DNA of 64,000 bases from Leptospira semungkisensis (GTDB taxonomy: Bacteria; Spirochaetota; Leptospiria; Leptospirales; Leptospiraceae). The stretch is from contig NZ_RQEP01000005.1 of NCBI RefSeq assembly GCF_004770055.1, forward strand, positions 1,426,001-1,490,000, given 5' to 3'. The notes under the pieces were generated by a model. It was not told where the DNA came from. It worked only from the letters and a program-made list of their open reading frames with translations, and made no database searches. Positions within the stretch are counted from its first letter, which is position 1; each line of letters starts with the position of its first letter. Position numbers and translations under genes: made by a program. This document shows positions 38,344-46,410 of this stretch, piece by piece.

Positions 38344-38934
38344 ATGGAATTCGGAAAGAAAAAACTCAGGCTCCGAATACTTAACGGAGCCACGAGTATC
38401 TTTCTAGACCAAGGATACGCGAAGGCTCGTATGGAAGATTTTGCAGTGGCTTGTAAGATAGCCAAAAAGACTCTCTACCAGTTCTTCGCGAATAAGGATG
38501 AAGTTTTAAAAGCCGCCGCCTTATACAGACAAGCAGAGGTGGCAAAACGGATCAGAAGAATTCGGCTCAATCGTGCGTACGGCTTTCCTAAAAGAATGAA
38601 GAAAGTCCACGAAGAGTTGTTAGATATTACGAGGCCCAAACATGTTTTTCTTTGGAAAGAGATGAAGGATCAGATCCCAGAAATCTGGAGAATTATTCGA
38701 GAAAAAAGAGTCGAATTAATAGATACTGAGATTACCGCCTTGCTCGAAGAGGGAAAGGCTTTGGGAGAGATTAGAGAAGATTTGCATCCTGATCTGTTTA
38801 TTATGGTATTAAACGCATGTTCAGAAGCATTATCCATTCAGGAAAAAAACCCGACCGATCGTCGGGAAGATATCGGTGAACTGGACAATATCATCCTATA
38901 TGGCATAATAGAGAGGGAAAGAGGAAAAGATTAA
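38344..38934 (+). CDS. TetR-family regulator 1
   Basis: 196 residues. Helix-turn-helix at about 12-58: 'GATSIFLDQGYAKARMEDFAVACKIAKKTLYQFFANKDEVL'. The C-terminal domain ends 'ELDNIILYGIIERE', the same tail as the next gene, so the two are paralogues. Lys/Arg-rich N-terminus. Probably autoregulates the efflux operon; the ligand is unknown. Confidence 0.88.
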   Translation: MEFGKKKLRLRILNGATSIFLDQGYAKARMEDFAVACKIAKKTLYQFFANKDEVLKAAALYRQAEVAKRIRRIRLNRAYGFPKRMKKVHEELLDITRPKHVFLWKEMKDQIPEIWRIIREKRVELIDTEITALLEEGKALGEIREDLHPDLFIMVLNACSEALSIQEKNPTDRREDIGELDNIILYGIIERERGKD

Positions 38935-38967
38935 ACAGTTGACGACTGTTAAATCTTTTCCTATGAG
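38929..38967 (+). promoter_or_regulatory. Palindrome and promoter-like sequence between the two tetR genes
   Basis: GATTAAACAGT (38929-38939) and ACTGTTAAATC (38945-38955) are inverted arms with one mismatch. TTGACG at 38939-38944 and TATGAG at 38962-38967 are separated by 17 bases, as -35 and -10. Inference: a separate, repressible promoter for the second tetR. Caution: the -10 would overlap the ATG at 38963, so either the promoter or that start is wrong. Confidence 0.45.
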
Positions 38968-39601
38968 TGAGGGGGACAAGAAAGTGCATACCGCTGTGGA
39001 AAAAGAGTTAACTGTAGAGAAGGATGAGGTCCGCCAAAGGATCTTCGAAAAATCGTTTGAGTTATTTTTACGATACGGTTTTGCGAAGACTCGTATGGAA
39101 GAGATTGCGAGAACCCTTCGAATTAGCCGCAAGACTCTATATAAACATTTCGCAAACAAATACGAATTGTTAAAAGCAGTCATGACGGACAAGCACCTAA
39201 GAATTCACGGCAAAATCCACTCCATCCACGAAGATCCCACCAAAAGCATCAAAGAAAAAATCCAAGCAATGAGAACCTGTCTCTCTTCTGAGATCCCTCA
39301 CGGAATGAACGAGTTCCTGAGAGAGATCAGAGACCAAGCTCCTGATCTTTGGAAACATTTTCATGCGATGAAAGAAGCCAACGTCAATCGCACCATGAGA
39401 GCGATGGTAGAGGCGGGCATCAAGAACGGGGACATTCGCCCCGACGTAAATCCTGATATCGTACTTCTGATCCACTCCGCTTCTTCTGAAGCAATGTTTG
39501 ATCCAAACTTTTTAGCTCAGACTCCTTATTCCATTCGTGATCTTGTGCAAGAGCTGGATAATATTATCTTTTACGGGATCGTAAAACGAGAAGATATCTA
39601 A
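38963..39601 (+). CDS. TetR-family regulator 2
   Basis: 212 residues from ATG 38963; TTG 38939 is the alternative, adding 8 residues. HTH: 'KSFELFLRYGFAKTRMEEIARTLRISRKTLYKHFANKYELL'. Similarity with the preceding regulator extends over the HTH and the C-terminal 'ELDNIIFYGIVKRE', showing duplication. It likely responds to substrates of the pump. Confidence 0.85.
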   Translation: MSEGDKKVHTAVEKELTVEKDEVRQRIFEKSFELFLRYGFAKTRMEEIARTLRISRKTLYKHFANKYELLKAVMTDKHLRIHGKIHSIHEDPTKSIKEKIQAMRTCLSSEIPHGMNEFLREIRDQAPDLWKHFHAMKEANVNRTMRAMVEAGIKNGDIRPDVNPDIVLLIHSASSEAMFDPNFLAQTPYSIRDLVQELDNIIFYGIVKREDI

Positions 39602-39644
39602 CGTTTTGTTAGTCCTTCTCGTTCTTCTCGATCGAGTCATTCCT

Positions 39645-40922
39645 TTATTGATCCAAGTTCGGTAGCAGTCTCATCTTCTCCAATTCTTCTTGGATCTCTT
39701 CTATAGCTAATTCTCCTCCGCCAGACTGTTCGGATAAAGCCTTCAGGATCGGTTGCAACTTGGAAGCTTCTTCCTTAGAGATAGAGATCCCGGATTGATT
39801 TAGAATTTCATAAACTGCTGATTTACCGGATTGGCTTGTGAATGCGATTCTATCTCCCTCTGGACGACCGATCAGATTCGCGTCGAAGGCTCTGTATGCA
39901 CCCTTCTTCATTTCCTTTGTCTTGGAGACTCCGTCCTGGTGGATCCCACTTCTATGAGCCACTACATCTTCTCCAATCAAAGGAGCCTTTTCGTGAATGG
40001 GAACCTGGGACATGCGGGAAACTATACGAGAAGTCTCATAGATTGCTTGCAAGTTCAGATCCACCTTTACTCCGCAATTATGAAGAGCGATCGCTACCTC
40101 GTATGTATTCGTGTTGCCGGCTCTTTCTCCCAATCCGTTTAATGCAGTTTCCAATTGCACTGCTCCCGCGAAGAAGCTTTCGACAGTGGTAGCCGTTGCC
40201 ATTCCCAAATCGTTATGAGTATGAACAGAGATATTGGTTCCTTGGGGAAGGGACTCTGCCACTTTTCTCACCATTGCGACGAACAGATAAGGGCGATATC
40301 TTTCTACCGTATTAGGAAGATTGACCACATCCGCACCTGCGTCCAGGGCCGCTTGGAATGCTTCTATAGTGAATTCCATATTCTCCAAAGAGTCCCCGAA
40401 ATGTTCACCGGAGAATTGCACTTCTCCGAAATTTCCGGCAAGCTTTCTTGCATAAGAAACGGATCGTATTATGTTTTCTTTAACTTGTTTTTCGGTCAGT
40501 CCAAGTACGTTTCGAATTGTAAAATCACTGATCGGATAAACTATATGGATCCTGGGGCGAGGAGCCTTGCGGATCGCTTCCCAAGAAAGATCTATTTCCT
40601 TCTCCACAGCTCGAGAGAGACTAGAGATCGCAACATTCTCCGGTGCCAAGGAAGCAAGATGAGAGCATGCTTCAAAGTCTTGGTGGCTCGCAGAAGCGAA
40701 ACCGACTTCGATCCCTTGCACTCCTAATTTCAAGAGTTGTTTAAAGATGATCTCCTTCTCTTCTAGATTCCAAGGCTTGCGCAGCGCTTGGTTTCCGTCC
40801 CTAAGAGTCACATCCATAAAGAATGGAGACTTGGGAGGAGTCCTCAAGCCTTGGCCGGGTACGATCATCTCCTGGATGGAAGGATAATAAGACGTTAAGT
40901 TTGTATTCGTTTTTTGTTCCAT
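39645..40922 (-). CDS. leuA: 2-isopropylmalate synthase-like enzyme (DRE-TIM)
   Basis: 425 residues from ATG 40922, which follows an AGAG-type ribosome site; a longer frame to 41000 runs into the leader terminator and is rejected. Catalytic barrel: '[30 protein letters not shown]', 'EVGFASASH', 'FSGEHFGDS', the metal-binding His in '[13 protein letters not shown]' and '[12 protein letters not shown]'. The substrate is inferred as acetyl-CoA plus 2-oxoisovalerate; citramalate or homocitrate synthase cannot be excluded, but the leucine leader upstream supports LeuA. The protein ends after the short subdomain and appears to lack the C-terminal allosteric leucine-binding domain. Confidence 0.85.
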   Translation of the reverse strand: MEQKTNTNLTSYYPSIQEMIVPGQGLRTPPKSPFFMDVTLRDGNQALRKPWNLEEKEIIFKQLLKLGVQGIEVGFASASHQDFEACSHLASLAPENVAISSLSRAVEKEIDLSWEAIRKAPRPRIHIVYPISDFTIRNVLGLTEKQVKENIIRSVSYARKLAGNFGEVQFSGEHFGDSLENMEFTIEAFQAALDAGADVVNLPNTVERYRPYLFVAMVRKVAESLPQGTNISVHTHNDLGMATATTVESFFAGAVQLETALNGLGERAGNTNTYEVAIALHNCGVKVDLNLQAIYETSRIVSRMSQVPIHEKAPLIGEDVVAHRSGIHQDGVSKTKEMKKGAYRAFDANLIGRPEGDRIAFTSQSGKSAVYEILNQSGISISKEEASKLQPILKALSEQSGGGELAIEEIQEELEKMRLLPNLDQ

Positions 40923-40983
40923 GGGCTTCTCTTTGTTTTTCCGTCCCCGAAGCGGGATTTTTGTCGGGACGGGAGCCCAGATA

Positions 40984-41015
40984 CAAAAAAACCCGCTCAA
41001 GAGGAGCGGGTTTTT
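40984..41015 (-). terminator. leuA leader terminator (attenuator)
   Basis: Read on the minus strand: CCCGCTC-CTCTT-GAGCGGG then TTTTTTT. It lies 70 bases upstream of leuA and after the leader peptide gene, so it works as an attenuator. The same site has an A-run on the other flank. Confidence 0.93.
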
Positions 41016-41042
41016 GCATACGCAATATCCTACAGCTCCTCT
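41000..41042 (-). promoter_or_regulatory. leuA antiterminator pairing segments
   Basis: On the minus strand AGAGGAGC (41035-41042), which starts at the last base of the leader stop codon, is perfectly complementary to GCTCCTCT (41000-41007), which forms part of the terminator 5' arm and loop. An earlier alternative helix joins the CTCCTCCCTCT Leu-codon region to GAGAGGAG. This is the classic 1:2, 2:3, 3:4 attenuator design. Confidence 0.8.
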
Positions 41043-41104
41043 CAGCTTCCGAGTAGAGGGAGGAGGAGTCCTAGCAAATTGGCTTTGAAGGATGTTTGCG
41101 CCAT
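41042..41104 (-). CDS. leuA leader peptide (leucine-rich)
   Basis: A 20-residue peptide beginning MAQTSFKAN and ending [11 protein letters not shown]: seven Leu codons in the last 11 positions (TTG CTA GGA CTC CTC CTC CCT CTA CTC). It is 120 bases before leuA and directly before complementary hairpin segments. Size and codon bias match Leu leader peptides such as E. coli LeuL. No strong ribosome site was identified upstream of this ATG. Confidence 0.82.
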   Translation of the reverse strand: MAQTSFKANLLGLLLPLLGS

Positions 41105-41186
41105 ACGTATACTTTTAGACTCGGCAAACTAAAGGAAGAAGTCAAGTAGAAAAGAAAAAAATCGAAGCGAGAAGTGTGGCCTGGAC

Positions 41187-41801
41187 TCAGGTATCTTCTT
41201 CTTCCTGTTTTAAGAAACTCCAGATGCCCCCACGTTCAAACTGCTTTTCTTCTAAGAGTTGCTTGAGTTGCACGTATTCCTTTTTGACCTGATCCGGAAC
41301 TCCCACGATCTCTAACTTTTGAAAGATCTCTCTAGCTTTTTCGAAACGATCGGTACGAACATAACAGATTGCTAATGCATATAGAGTAGGGGAATCCGTA
41401 AGCTCGGACTCAGGCAGATCCTTGAGAAGTGAGAGCGCTTGGTCGAATTTAGAGGCTCCCGTATACACTGCCGCTAGATTCTTTTTAGCAAATACATCGG
41501 TATCATCTAACTCTAAGGCTTTGGACAAATGGAACTCTGCTTTCGGTTTGTCTTTCTTTCTTGCGAATAAAACTCCTAAACCTACCCAGGCTTGGACATG
41601 CGCCGGTTCTAATCGAATGCATTCCTGCAATTGAACCTCTGCCTGGGTTAAATCTCCTAATTGAGAAAGACACATCCCGTAATGAAAGAAAGCGTTCGGA
41701 TTTTCTGGTTCGCTTTCGGTCCAAGCGGAGAGTATCGATTTAGCTAGTTCAGAATTTCCCTGCTTTAAGTGGTTCAACGCGATTTGGAGTCTTGGGTCCA
41801 T
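41187..41801 (-). CDS. TPR-repeat protein
   Basis: 204 residues with four to five tetratricopeptide repeats, e.g. 'NAFFHYGMCLSQLGDLTQAEVQLQECIRLEPAHVQAWVGLGVLFARKKDKPKAEFHLSKALELD'-type units; the pattern A/G-x-Y/F at the helix turns is clear. No signal peptide. Likely a protein-interaction scaffold; the partner is unknown. The upstream gene overlaps its start by 53 bases. Confidence 0.85.
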   Translation of the reverse strand: MDPRLQIALNHLKQGNSELAKSILSAWTESEPENPNAFFHYGMCLSQLGDLTQAEVQLQECIRLEPAHVQAWVGLGVLFARKKDKPKAEFHLSKALELDDTDVFAKKNLAAVYTGASKFDQALSLLKDLPESELTDSPTLYALAICYVRTDRFEKAREIFQKLEIVGVPDQVKKEYVQLKQLLEEKQFERGGIWSFLKQEEEDT

Positions 41802-42555
41802 TCTTTTTCCATTTCTTTTCTTGCTCTTGGATCCGACTATCCTTTTCTTCTTGGGTTTCTCTCTTGCAATGTTCTAGAGAGGATTTGATCTCCCATTCTC
41901 CGTTTCTCTTGATCCAAGCTTTATCTATAACATACTTCTCTACGACGATGTCCAAGATTCGTATGTCGGTCTCATTCTCTGCGCTCACATAGTGATTTGA
42001 ATCCTTCTCAAATTCCTTCTTCCATTTCTTATTGAAAGGATCTAGATGCTTTTCCTTGAATTCCTCGAGACTGGTTTCCGCGTTCTCACATTCTCCGATT
42101 AGAAATTCAACATGCTTTTTTCGTTCTGCAGTTCCCGGTTTTTCGGTAAACTTCTTATAAGCCACATAGATTAGTCCCACTGTAAGAGCGGTCTCGAATG
42201 CTCCCGGAACAGGAGTGATGAGTGCGACTGCGAGTACTCCTCCTAATCTTCTTACAAGAGAGGTGCTTTCCTTTTTAAGCTCCGCAGTGTAAGTAGTTAC
42301 GTCTTTTAATCTTTGTTCATAAGCGACGTTAAGAGGATTTAATATTTCCTTATCGAATTTGTCTAGATCGGCTAACGCGTCTTTGTGCTGGGTTTGCATA
42401 CTCAGGTTGGCTTCGTATGTATGACCTTCTTCATTCGTGTAGATCAAATAGTATCTATGATCAGGAGAAAGCATAGATCTCTCGCTTTTGGGAAAGGAAG
42501 AACAGGAAACTAAGAGAAATAGACTTAAGTAGATCGGGATCGATCCGGATCTCAA
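41749..42555 (-). CDS. Lipoprotein of unknown function
   Basis: 268 residues from TTG 42555. This start is chosen because it gives a proper lipoprotein signal (SIPIYLSLFLLVS-C18); the longest frame starts at ATG 42663 but buries the signal inside the protein. The mature part is mostly helical and highly charged, with one hydrophobic stretch ('GGVLAVALITPVPGAFETALTVGLIYVAY', perhaps a membrane hairpin). No family recognised. Confidence 0.65.
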   Translation of the reverse strand: MRSGSIPIYLSLFLLVSCSSFPKSERSMLSPDHRYYLIYTNEEGHTYEANLSMQTQHKDALADLDKFDKEILNPLNVAYEQRLKDVTTYTAELKKESTSLVRRLGGVLAVALITPVPGAFETALTVGLIYVAYKKFTEKPGTAERKKHVEFLIGECENAETSLEEFKEKHLDPFNKKWKKEFEKDSNHYVSAENETDIRILDIVVEKYVIDKAWIKRNGEWEIKSSLEHCKRETQEEKDSRIQEQEKKWKKNGPKTPNRVEPLKAGKF

Positions 42556-42723
42556 AGGATTTGAATGGGATATGACGTAAGCCAACGGACTAAACTTTAC
42601 TAGGATAGAATCGATTGTAAATCTAAATTGCGGGATCTTGAAAATTCGACTCTTGCTTTTCATGCAAGTTTTTGCTCGACAGAATAAGTTTTGGGATATT
42701 TTTAGAAGGGTCAGGTTTCTTAC

Positions 42724-43323
42724 ATGGTCTCCTTTTTTCAGCGAGTTCTTTTCTTCTTATTCTTTGCCTTCCTTTTACTTCCGAATTGCTCCGGAGCCGA
42801 AAAAAAATTGGATTCTATGGACCTGCCTGCTGCAGAGCTTAGAAGAACAGAGATCCCTGTCTTAGTGCAATTTGAAGACGATCAGGAATATAATGCTAAA
42901 ACTGTGATGGCTACCTTCTTTACTGGAGTAGAGGGAAAGGATAGAAGAGCAGATAGAGAATATGCCAAATTTCCTTTGTTAGTTGGAAATGGCGCAAGAG
43001 CTAAGGAACTGGAGATCGAAGGGACTGTCACCAGAAAACAAAGCTACAAGTACAGCAGAAAAGAGATCTATCTCATGATCGAAGGCAATAAGCTTTCTCA
43101 CAATTGCGGCTTGGGAATTAAAGAGGCTTCTGCTCCGAATGCGAGTCCTGCCCGTAAACAGTTTCGCTCTATTAAGATCTATTTCTCTCCTACAGGTGAA
43201 AAGGATATTCCTGCTACCGGATTCTCGATTGCTCTTGGGCTCGCAACATACATGATCTTTCCTCTCTTTGTTACAGGTTTCGTAGTCGAAAAAATGGACT
43301 GCGGCTTAATCGTAGAAGGTTAA
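42724..43323 (+). CDS. Lipoprotein of unknown function
   Basis: 199 residues. Signal with lipobox LLLPN-C22. A charged beta/alpha domain is followed by a hydrophobic segment near the C-terminus ('GFSIALGLATYMIFPLFVTGFVV'), a possible transmembrane anchor. No family recognised. The upstream gene diverges from it. Confidence 0.65.
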   Translation: MVSFFQRVLFFLFFAFLLLPNCSGAEKKLDSMDLPAAELRRTEIPVLVQFEDDQEYNAKTVMATFFTGVEGKDRRADREYAKFPLLVGNGARAKELEIEGTVTRKQSYKYSRKEIYLMIEGNKLSHNCGLGIKEASAPNASPARKQFRSIKIYFSPTGEKDIPATGFSIALGLATYMIFPLFVTGFVVEKMDCGLIVEG

Positions 43324-43396
43324 TCCTTTCTAACACCTTCATATTTTAGTTTTCGGATTCGTCTAATTAAGGAAAGTATCCTTTAGGAAGTAGAAT

Positions 43397-43585
43397 ATGC
43401 CTTATATGGCTGTCGGGTCCAGGCAGATCTTGTATTCCGATTCGAGTGCTCCCGCTTTGGTTGGCGATCAACCTAGGGAAGTCGCTTCGGTCTCAGATAA
43501 CGCTATTGTACAACCTCAAACCTTGGTAGTTCCTCCGGGAGGCCTTCCCCCTCATTTGGGACAGTTCTTGGATACTACCATTTAA
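43397..43585 (+). CDS. Small protein of unknown function
   Basis: 62 residues, supported by AGGAAG 6 bases before the ATG and by position just before a membrane protein gene (9 bases). Rich in Pro, Val and Ser ('VVPPGGLPPHLGQFLDTTI'). No homologue recognised, so confidence is moderate. Confidence 0.5.
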   Translation: MPYMAVGSRQILYSDSSAPALVGDQPREVASVSDNAIVQPQTLVVPPGGLPPHLGQFLDTTI

Positions 43586-43594
43586 GGACATTGG

Positions 43595-43999
43595 ATGTTC
43601 CAATTCATATTTTCCATTTTGCTCCAATCCTTGGTGGTCATCTTCGTATTCCCACTCATTGATCACGGGTTTCGTGTCAGTGGCAGTCTTTGGGATGCGA
43701 TCGTAATCGTTTTATTCTTCGGATTCTTGAACTTCCTTCTCCGTTGGTTCTTGGTGTTAGTCACTCTGGGCTTGGGCTACTTGATCTATCTTCTTTCCTT
43801 AGGACTGGCTGGACTTTTGGTCAACGCAATCGTTCTATTATGGATCGCAGATTTGTTTCCTGGCAAGATCTATGTTCCTGGATTCTGGGCAGCGTTCTGG
43901 GGAGGAGCCATTTTATCCTTAGCCAACTACGTAGCTAAGAAGGAATCAAAAGAAAATCATAATAGAGACTCACGTTCCGACAGAAGAAGCGGAAGATAA
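43595..43999 (+). CDS. Phage-holin-family (PF04020-like) membrane protein
   Basis: 134 residues, four transmembrane helices and a basic, hydrophilic tail. The pattern 'ILLQSLVVIFVFPLIDHGFRVSGSLWDAIVIVLFFGFLNFLLRWFLVLVTL' fits PF04020 (membrane proteins formerly called phage holin family). The name does not imply a prophage, and none is seen. It sits in a short run with the small protein before and cysE after (15 bases). Confidence 0.82.
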   Translation: MFQFIFSILLQSLVVIFVFPLIDHGFRVSGSLWDAIVIVLFFGFLNFLLRWFLVLVTLGLGYLIYLLSLGLAGLLVNAIVLLWIADLFPGKIYVPGFWAAFWGGAILSLANYVAKKESKENHNRDSRSDRRSGR

Positions 44000-44014
44000 T
44001 CGGTTTACTATAAT

Positions 44015-44557
44015 ATGATCCGAGAAGTCCAGGCAATCTTTCGAAATGATCCGGCAGCCAGAGGTATGGAATTCCTGCTCTATCCCGGACTGCATGCAAT
44101 CTTTTTGCATAAGTATATTGCGTATCCTTTATATAAGATCCATTTAAAGTTCTTGGCTCGTTTCATATCACAGTTTTCCCGATTTCTTACGGGAATAGAA
44201 ATCCATCCGGGAGCTAAAATCGGGAACGGGCTTTTTATAGACCATGGAATGGGGATCGTGATCGGAGGAACTGCTATCATCGGAGATGATTGCATTCTAT
44301 TTCACGGAGTGACTCTGGGAGGGACCGGCAATCACCAGGGGAAACGCCATCCTACTATCGGGAATAATGTATTGATCGGTGCAAGAGCAACTGTTCTGGG
44401 ACCTGTCACTGTCGGAAATAATGTAAAGATCGGAGCGGAAGCTGTAGTGATCGATCATGATATTCCGGATGACTGCACCGTTGTCGGAGCTCCGGGGCAG
44501 ATCGTAAGATTAAAGGGAAAAAAGGTCCGAAAGTCCCTAAAGAAAATAAAGATCTAA
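44015..44557 (+). CDS. cysE: Serine O-acetyltransferase (CysE/EpsC type)
   Basis: 180 residues, short EpsC-like form. It acetylates serine with acetyl-CoA, the first step to cysteine. Left-handed beta-helix hexapeptides: '[45 protein letters not shown]', with catalytic His in 'IDHGMG' and 'FHGVTLGG', and '[24 protein letters not shown]'. The N-terminal helical domain '[35 protein letters not shown]' fits the family. Confidence 0.93.
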   Translation: MIREVQAIFRNDPAARGMEFLLYPGLHAIFLHKYIAYPLYKIHLKFLARFISQFSRFLTGIEIHPGAKIGNGLFIDHGMGIVIGGTAIIGDDCILFHGVTLGGTGNHQGKRHPTIGNNVLIGARATVLGPVTVGNNVKIGAEAVVIDHDIPDDCTVVGAPGQIVRLKGKKVRKSLKKIKI

Positions 44558-44584
44558 TTTCTATTTTCTTAATATGCTTTCCTC

Positions 44585-45187
44585 TTAAGAAGCCCTTAAT
44601 TCTCTCATCATCTCTTCTTCCAGCTCTTGGAAATAAGAAGGATCATGGGTCATCACATAAAACTGAGAATTCCCCTGAAAAAGTTTTAGAAATAGTTCCG
44701 CCTTTCTCCTAGAAGGAAAGGAAGCAGGAAGAAGGGAATTCTCCTTGTTCGCTTCGAAATAATTCTCTAAGCAAGAGATCCAAGATCCTAATACGTCTGA
44801 ACTTAACTTGGCCCAATCCGGATCTGGGCGATCCAGACTTCCCATGAATCTAGCCAAAGGGCATCCGAAATATTTTTCCATCTTGACTTGCTTCTTAAGA
44901 AGAGCCATCCAGCGGCCTATGAATTCCTCAGGACTCTTGGATTTCTCCATAAGTCTTTCCCAAACCTCTCTGAAGTCTTGCCCCTGCCTTTTGATATATT
45001 CTCTTCCTAGATCTTCCTTGGTTTGAAAATAACGGTAGAAGCTTGCCTTATGGGAAGAAGATTCATCAATCACCTGATTGATAGAAGTCCCAGCATACCC
45101 TTGCGCATACATCAGTCTTACGGCAGTTTCGGCGATTCTTTCATACGGACCTTCCGGCTTTGCTAACTCCGGTTTCTTTTTTTTCAT
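44585..45187 (-). CDS. TetR-family regulator (NemR-like site)
   Basis: 200 residues. HTH: 'YAQGYAGTSINQVIDESSSHKASFYRYFQTKEDLGREYI'. Its gene diverges from an alcohol dehydrogenase gene, with two perfect palindromes between them. These resemble the NemR-type half site TAGAC, so a role in sensing aldehydes or electrophiles is inferred. A Cys in 'FGCPLARF' may be the sensor. Confidence 0.88.
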   Translation of the reverse strand: MKKKKPELAKPEGPYERIAETAVRLMYAQGYAGTSINQVIDESSSHKASFYRYFQTKEDLGREYIKRQGQDFREVWERLMEKSKSPEEFIGRWMALLKKQVKMEKYFGCPLARFMGSLDRPDPDWAKLSSDVLGSWISCLENYFEANKENSLLPASFPSRRKAELFLKLFQGNSQFYVMTHDPSYFQELEEEMMRELRAS

Positions 45188-45204
45188 AGGGCAATTATAA
45201 AATG

Positions 45205-45222
45205 ATAGACTAGTTAGTCTAT
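45205..45222. promoter_or_regulatory. TetR operator 1
   Basis: ATAGACTAGTTAGTCTAT: a perfect 18-bp palindrome 17 bases from the tetR start. Confidence 0.8.
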
Positions 45223-45248
45223 TCGTATTCTTCTTGGAAGTTGCGATG

Positions 45249-45266
45249 ATAGACCAATTGGTCTAT
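45249..45266. promoter_or_regulatory. TetR operator 2
   Basis: ATAGACCAATTGGTCTAT: a perfect 18-bp palindrome, 13 bases before the alcohol dehydrogenase start. It differs from operator 1 only in the core. The spacing between the centres of the two is 44 bases, about four helical turns. Confidence 0.8.
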
Positions 45267-45279
45267 TTCGGAGAATGGT

Positions 45280-46299
45280 ATGCAGCAGTTACAATTTACA
45301 AAGAGAAACCAATTAAATTGGGAAGAAGTCCCCGAGCCAAAGATCTCGGGACTCAACCAAGCCCTGGTTCGGCCAATGGCAGTCGCAAGATGCGATTTGG
45401 ATCTACCGATTCTTAGAGGACAGACATTGTTTAGGGCTCCGTTCCCGGTAGGACATGAGTTTGTGGGAGAGATCGTAGAGGTCAGCGAGGATATTTCTTC
45501 GGCCTATTCGAAAGGAATGAGAGTAGCAGTTCCTTTTCAAATCTCCTGCGGTCATTGCGAGCAATGCGAGTCCGGGCTAACAAAGAGTTGCAGCACGGTG
45601 CCTCATACCAGTGCGTATGGAATGGGAAAAGGGGCTAAGGATTATGGCGGTGCCTTATCCGATCTTATTTTAGTTCCTTATGCTAAGGAGATGTTAATTC
45701 CATTTTCTTCTAAGATAGATCCTGTTTCGATCGCAAGCATCAGTGATAATATCGTAGAGGCTTGGAAGCTTGCAGGCATTTACTTAAAACAAAACAAAGA
45801 TCAGTCTGTTCTAGTTCTCGGCGGTTTCGCATCCAGTATAGGTTTATATACTGCGGCACTTGCAAAGCACATGGGTTCGCCCAAAGTAGTATATTTGGAT
45901 ACAGACAATAAGCGTTTGGATATTGCGCAGTCGTACGGGATCCAAGTGGAGAAGGTGTCGAGCATGCCTAAGAGCTTCGGCAAATTCGATATTGTCGCAG
46001 AGGCGAATGGCACATCAGAAGGTTGGGATTGCGGGCTAAGATCCGTGGGAATAGAAGGAATATTTAGCGCCGCTTCCATATTCTGGACGAACAATGTTCC
46101 TATTCCTTATTTAGAATTATATAATAATGGAGCAACGATCAAGATAGGAAGAGTAAGATCCAGAGAATGGATCCCTGAGATTTTAAGAGAAGTAGAGGCT
46201 GGATTTGATCCTTCTAAGGTAACTACACGTACTGCATCCTGGTCCGAGGCCGCAGAAGCGTTTTTAGAAGAAGAAACAAAGCTTATCGTAGTTAGATAG
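45280..46299 (+). CDS. Zinc-dependent alcohol dehydrogenase (MDR family)
   Basis: 339 residues. Catalytic Zn ligands: Cys in 'AVARCDLD', His-Glu in 'VGHEFVGEI'. The structural-zinc Cys lobe is intact: 'ISCGHCEQCESGLTKSC' with four Cys. Cofactor fold: 'VLVLGGFASSIGLYTAALAKHMG', an atypical but recognisable Rossmann start. It oxidises alcohols or reduces aldehydes; substrate unknown. GGAG lies 6 bases upstream of the ATG. Control by the divergent TetR is inferred. Confidence 0.88.
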   Translation: MQQLQFTKRNQLNWEEVPEPKISGLNQALVRPMAVARCDLDLPILRGQTLFRAPFPVGHEFVGEIVEVSEDISSAYSKGMRVAVPFQISCGHCEQCESGLTKSCSTVPHTSAYGMGKGAKDYGGALSDLILVPYAKEMLIPFSSKIDPVSIASISDNIVEAWKLAGIYLKQNKDQSVLVLGGFASSIGLYTAALAKHMGSPKVVYLDTDNKRLDIAQSYGIQVEKVSSMPKSFGKFDIVAEANGTSEGWDCGLRSVGIEGIFSAASIFWTNNVPIPYLELYNNGATIKIGRVRSREWIPEILREVEAGFDPSKVTTRTASWSEAAEAFLEEETKLIVVR

Positions 46300-46309
46300 T
46301 GATTTATTC

Positions 46310-46344
46310 GTTTAGGACTTGCACTTGGTCCTAAACTTCTTTTT
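46310..46344 (+). terminator. Terminator of alcohol dehydrogenase gene
   Basis: A 9-bp stem GTTTAGGAC (46310-46318) with GTCCTAAAC (46328-46336), then TTCTTTTT, 10 bases after the stop. Confidence 0.88.
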
Positions 46345-46410
46345 AAGTATTTCTAAAACACTTTATTCTAGTTTCATCTATAGGATCGACTATATAAAAT
46401 CGCGTAATGT

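Noticed and set aside
43595..43999. Prophage remnant because of the 'phage holin family' label
   Set aside because: No lysin, portal, integrase or other phage gene nearby; PF04020 members are widespread in non-phage loci.
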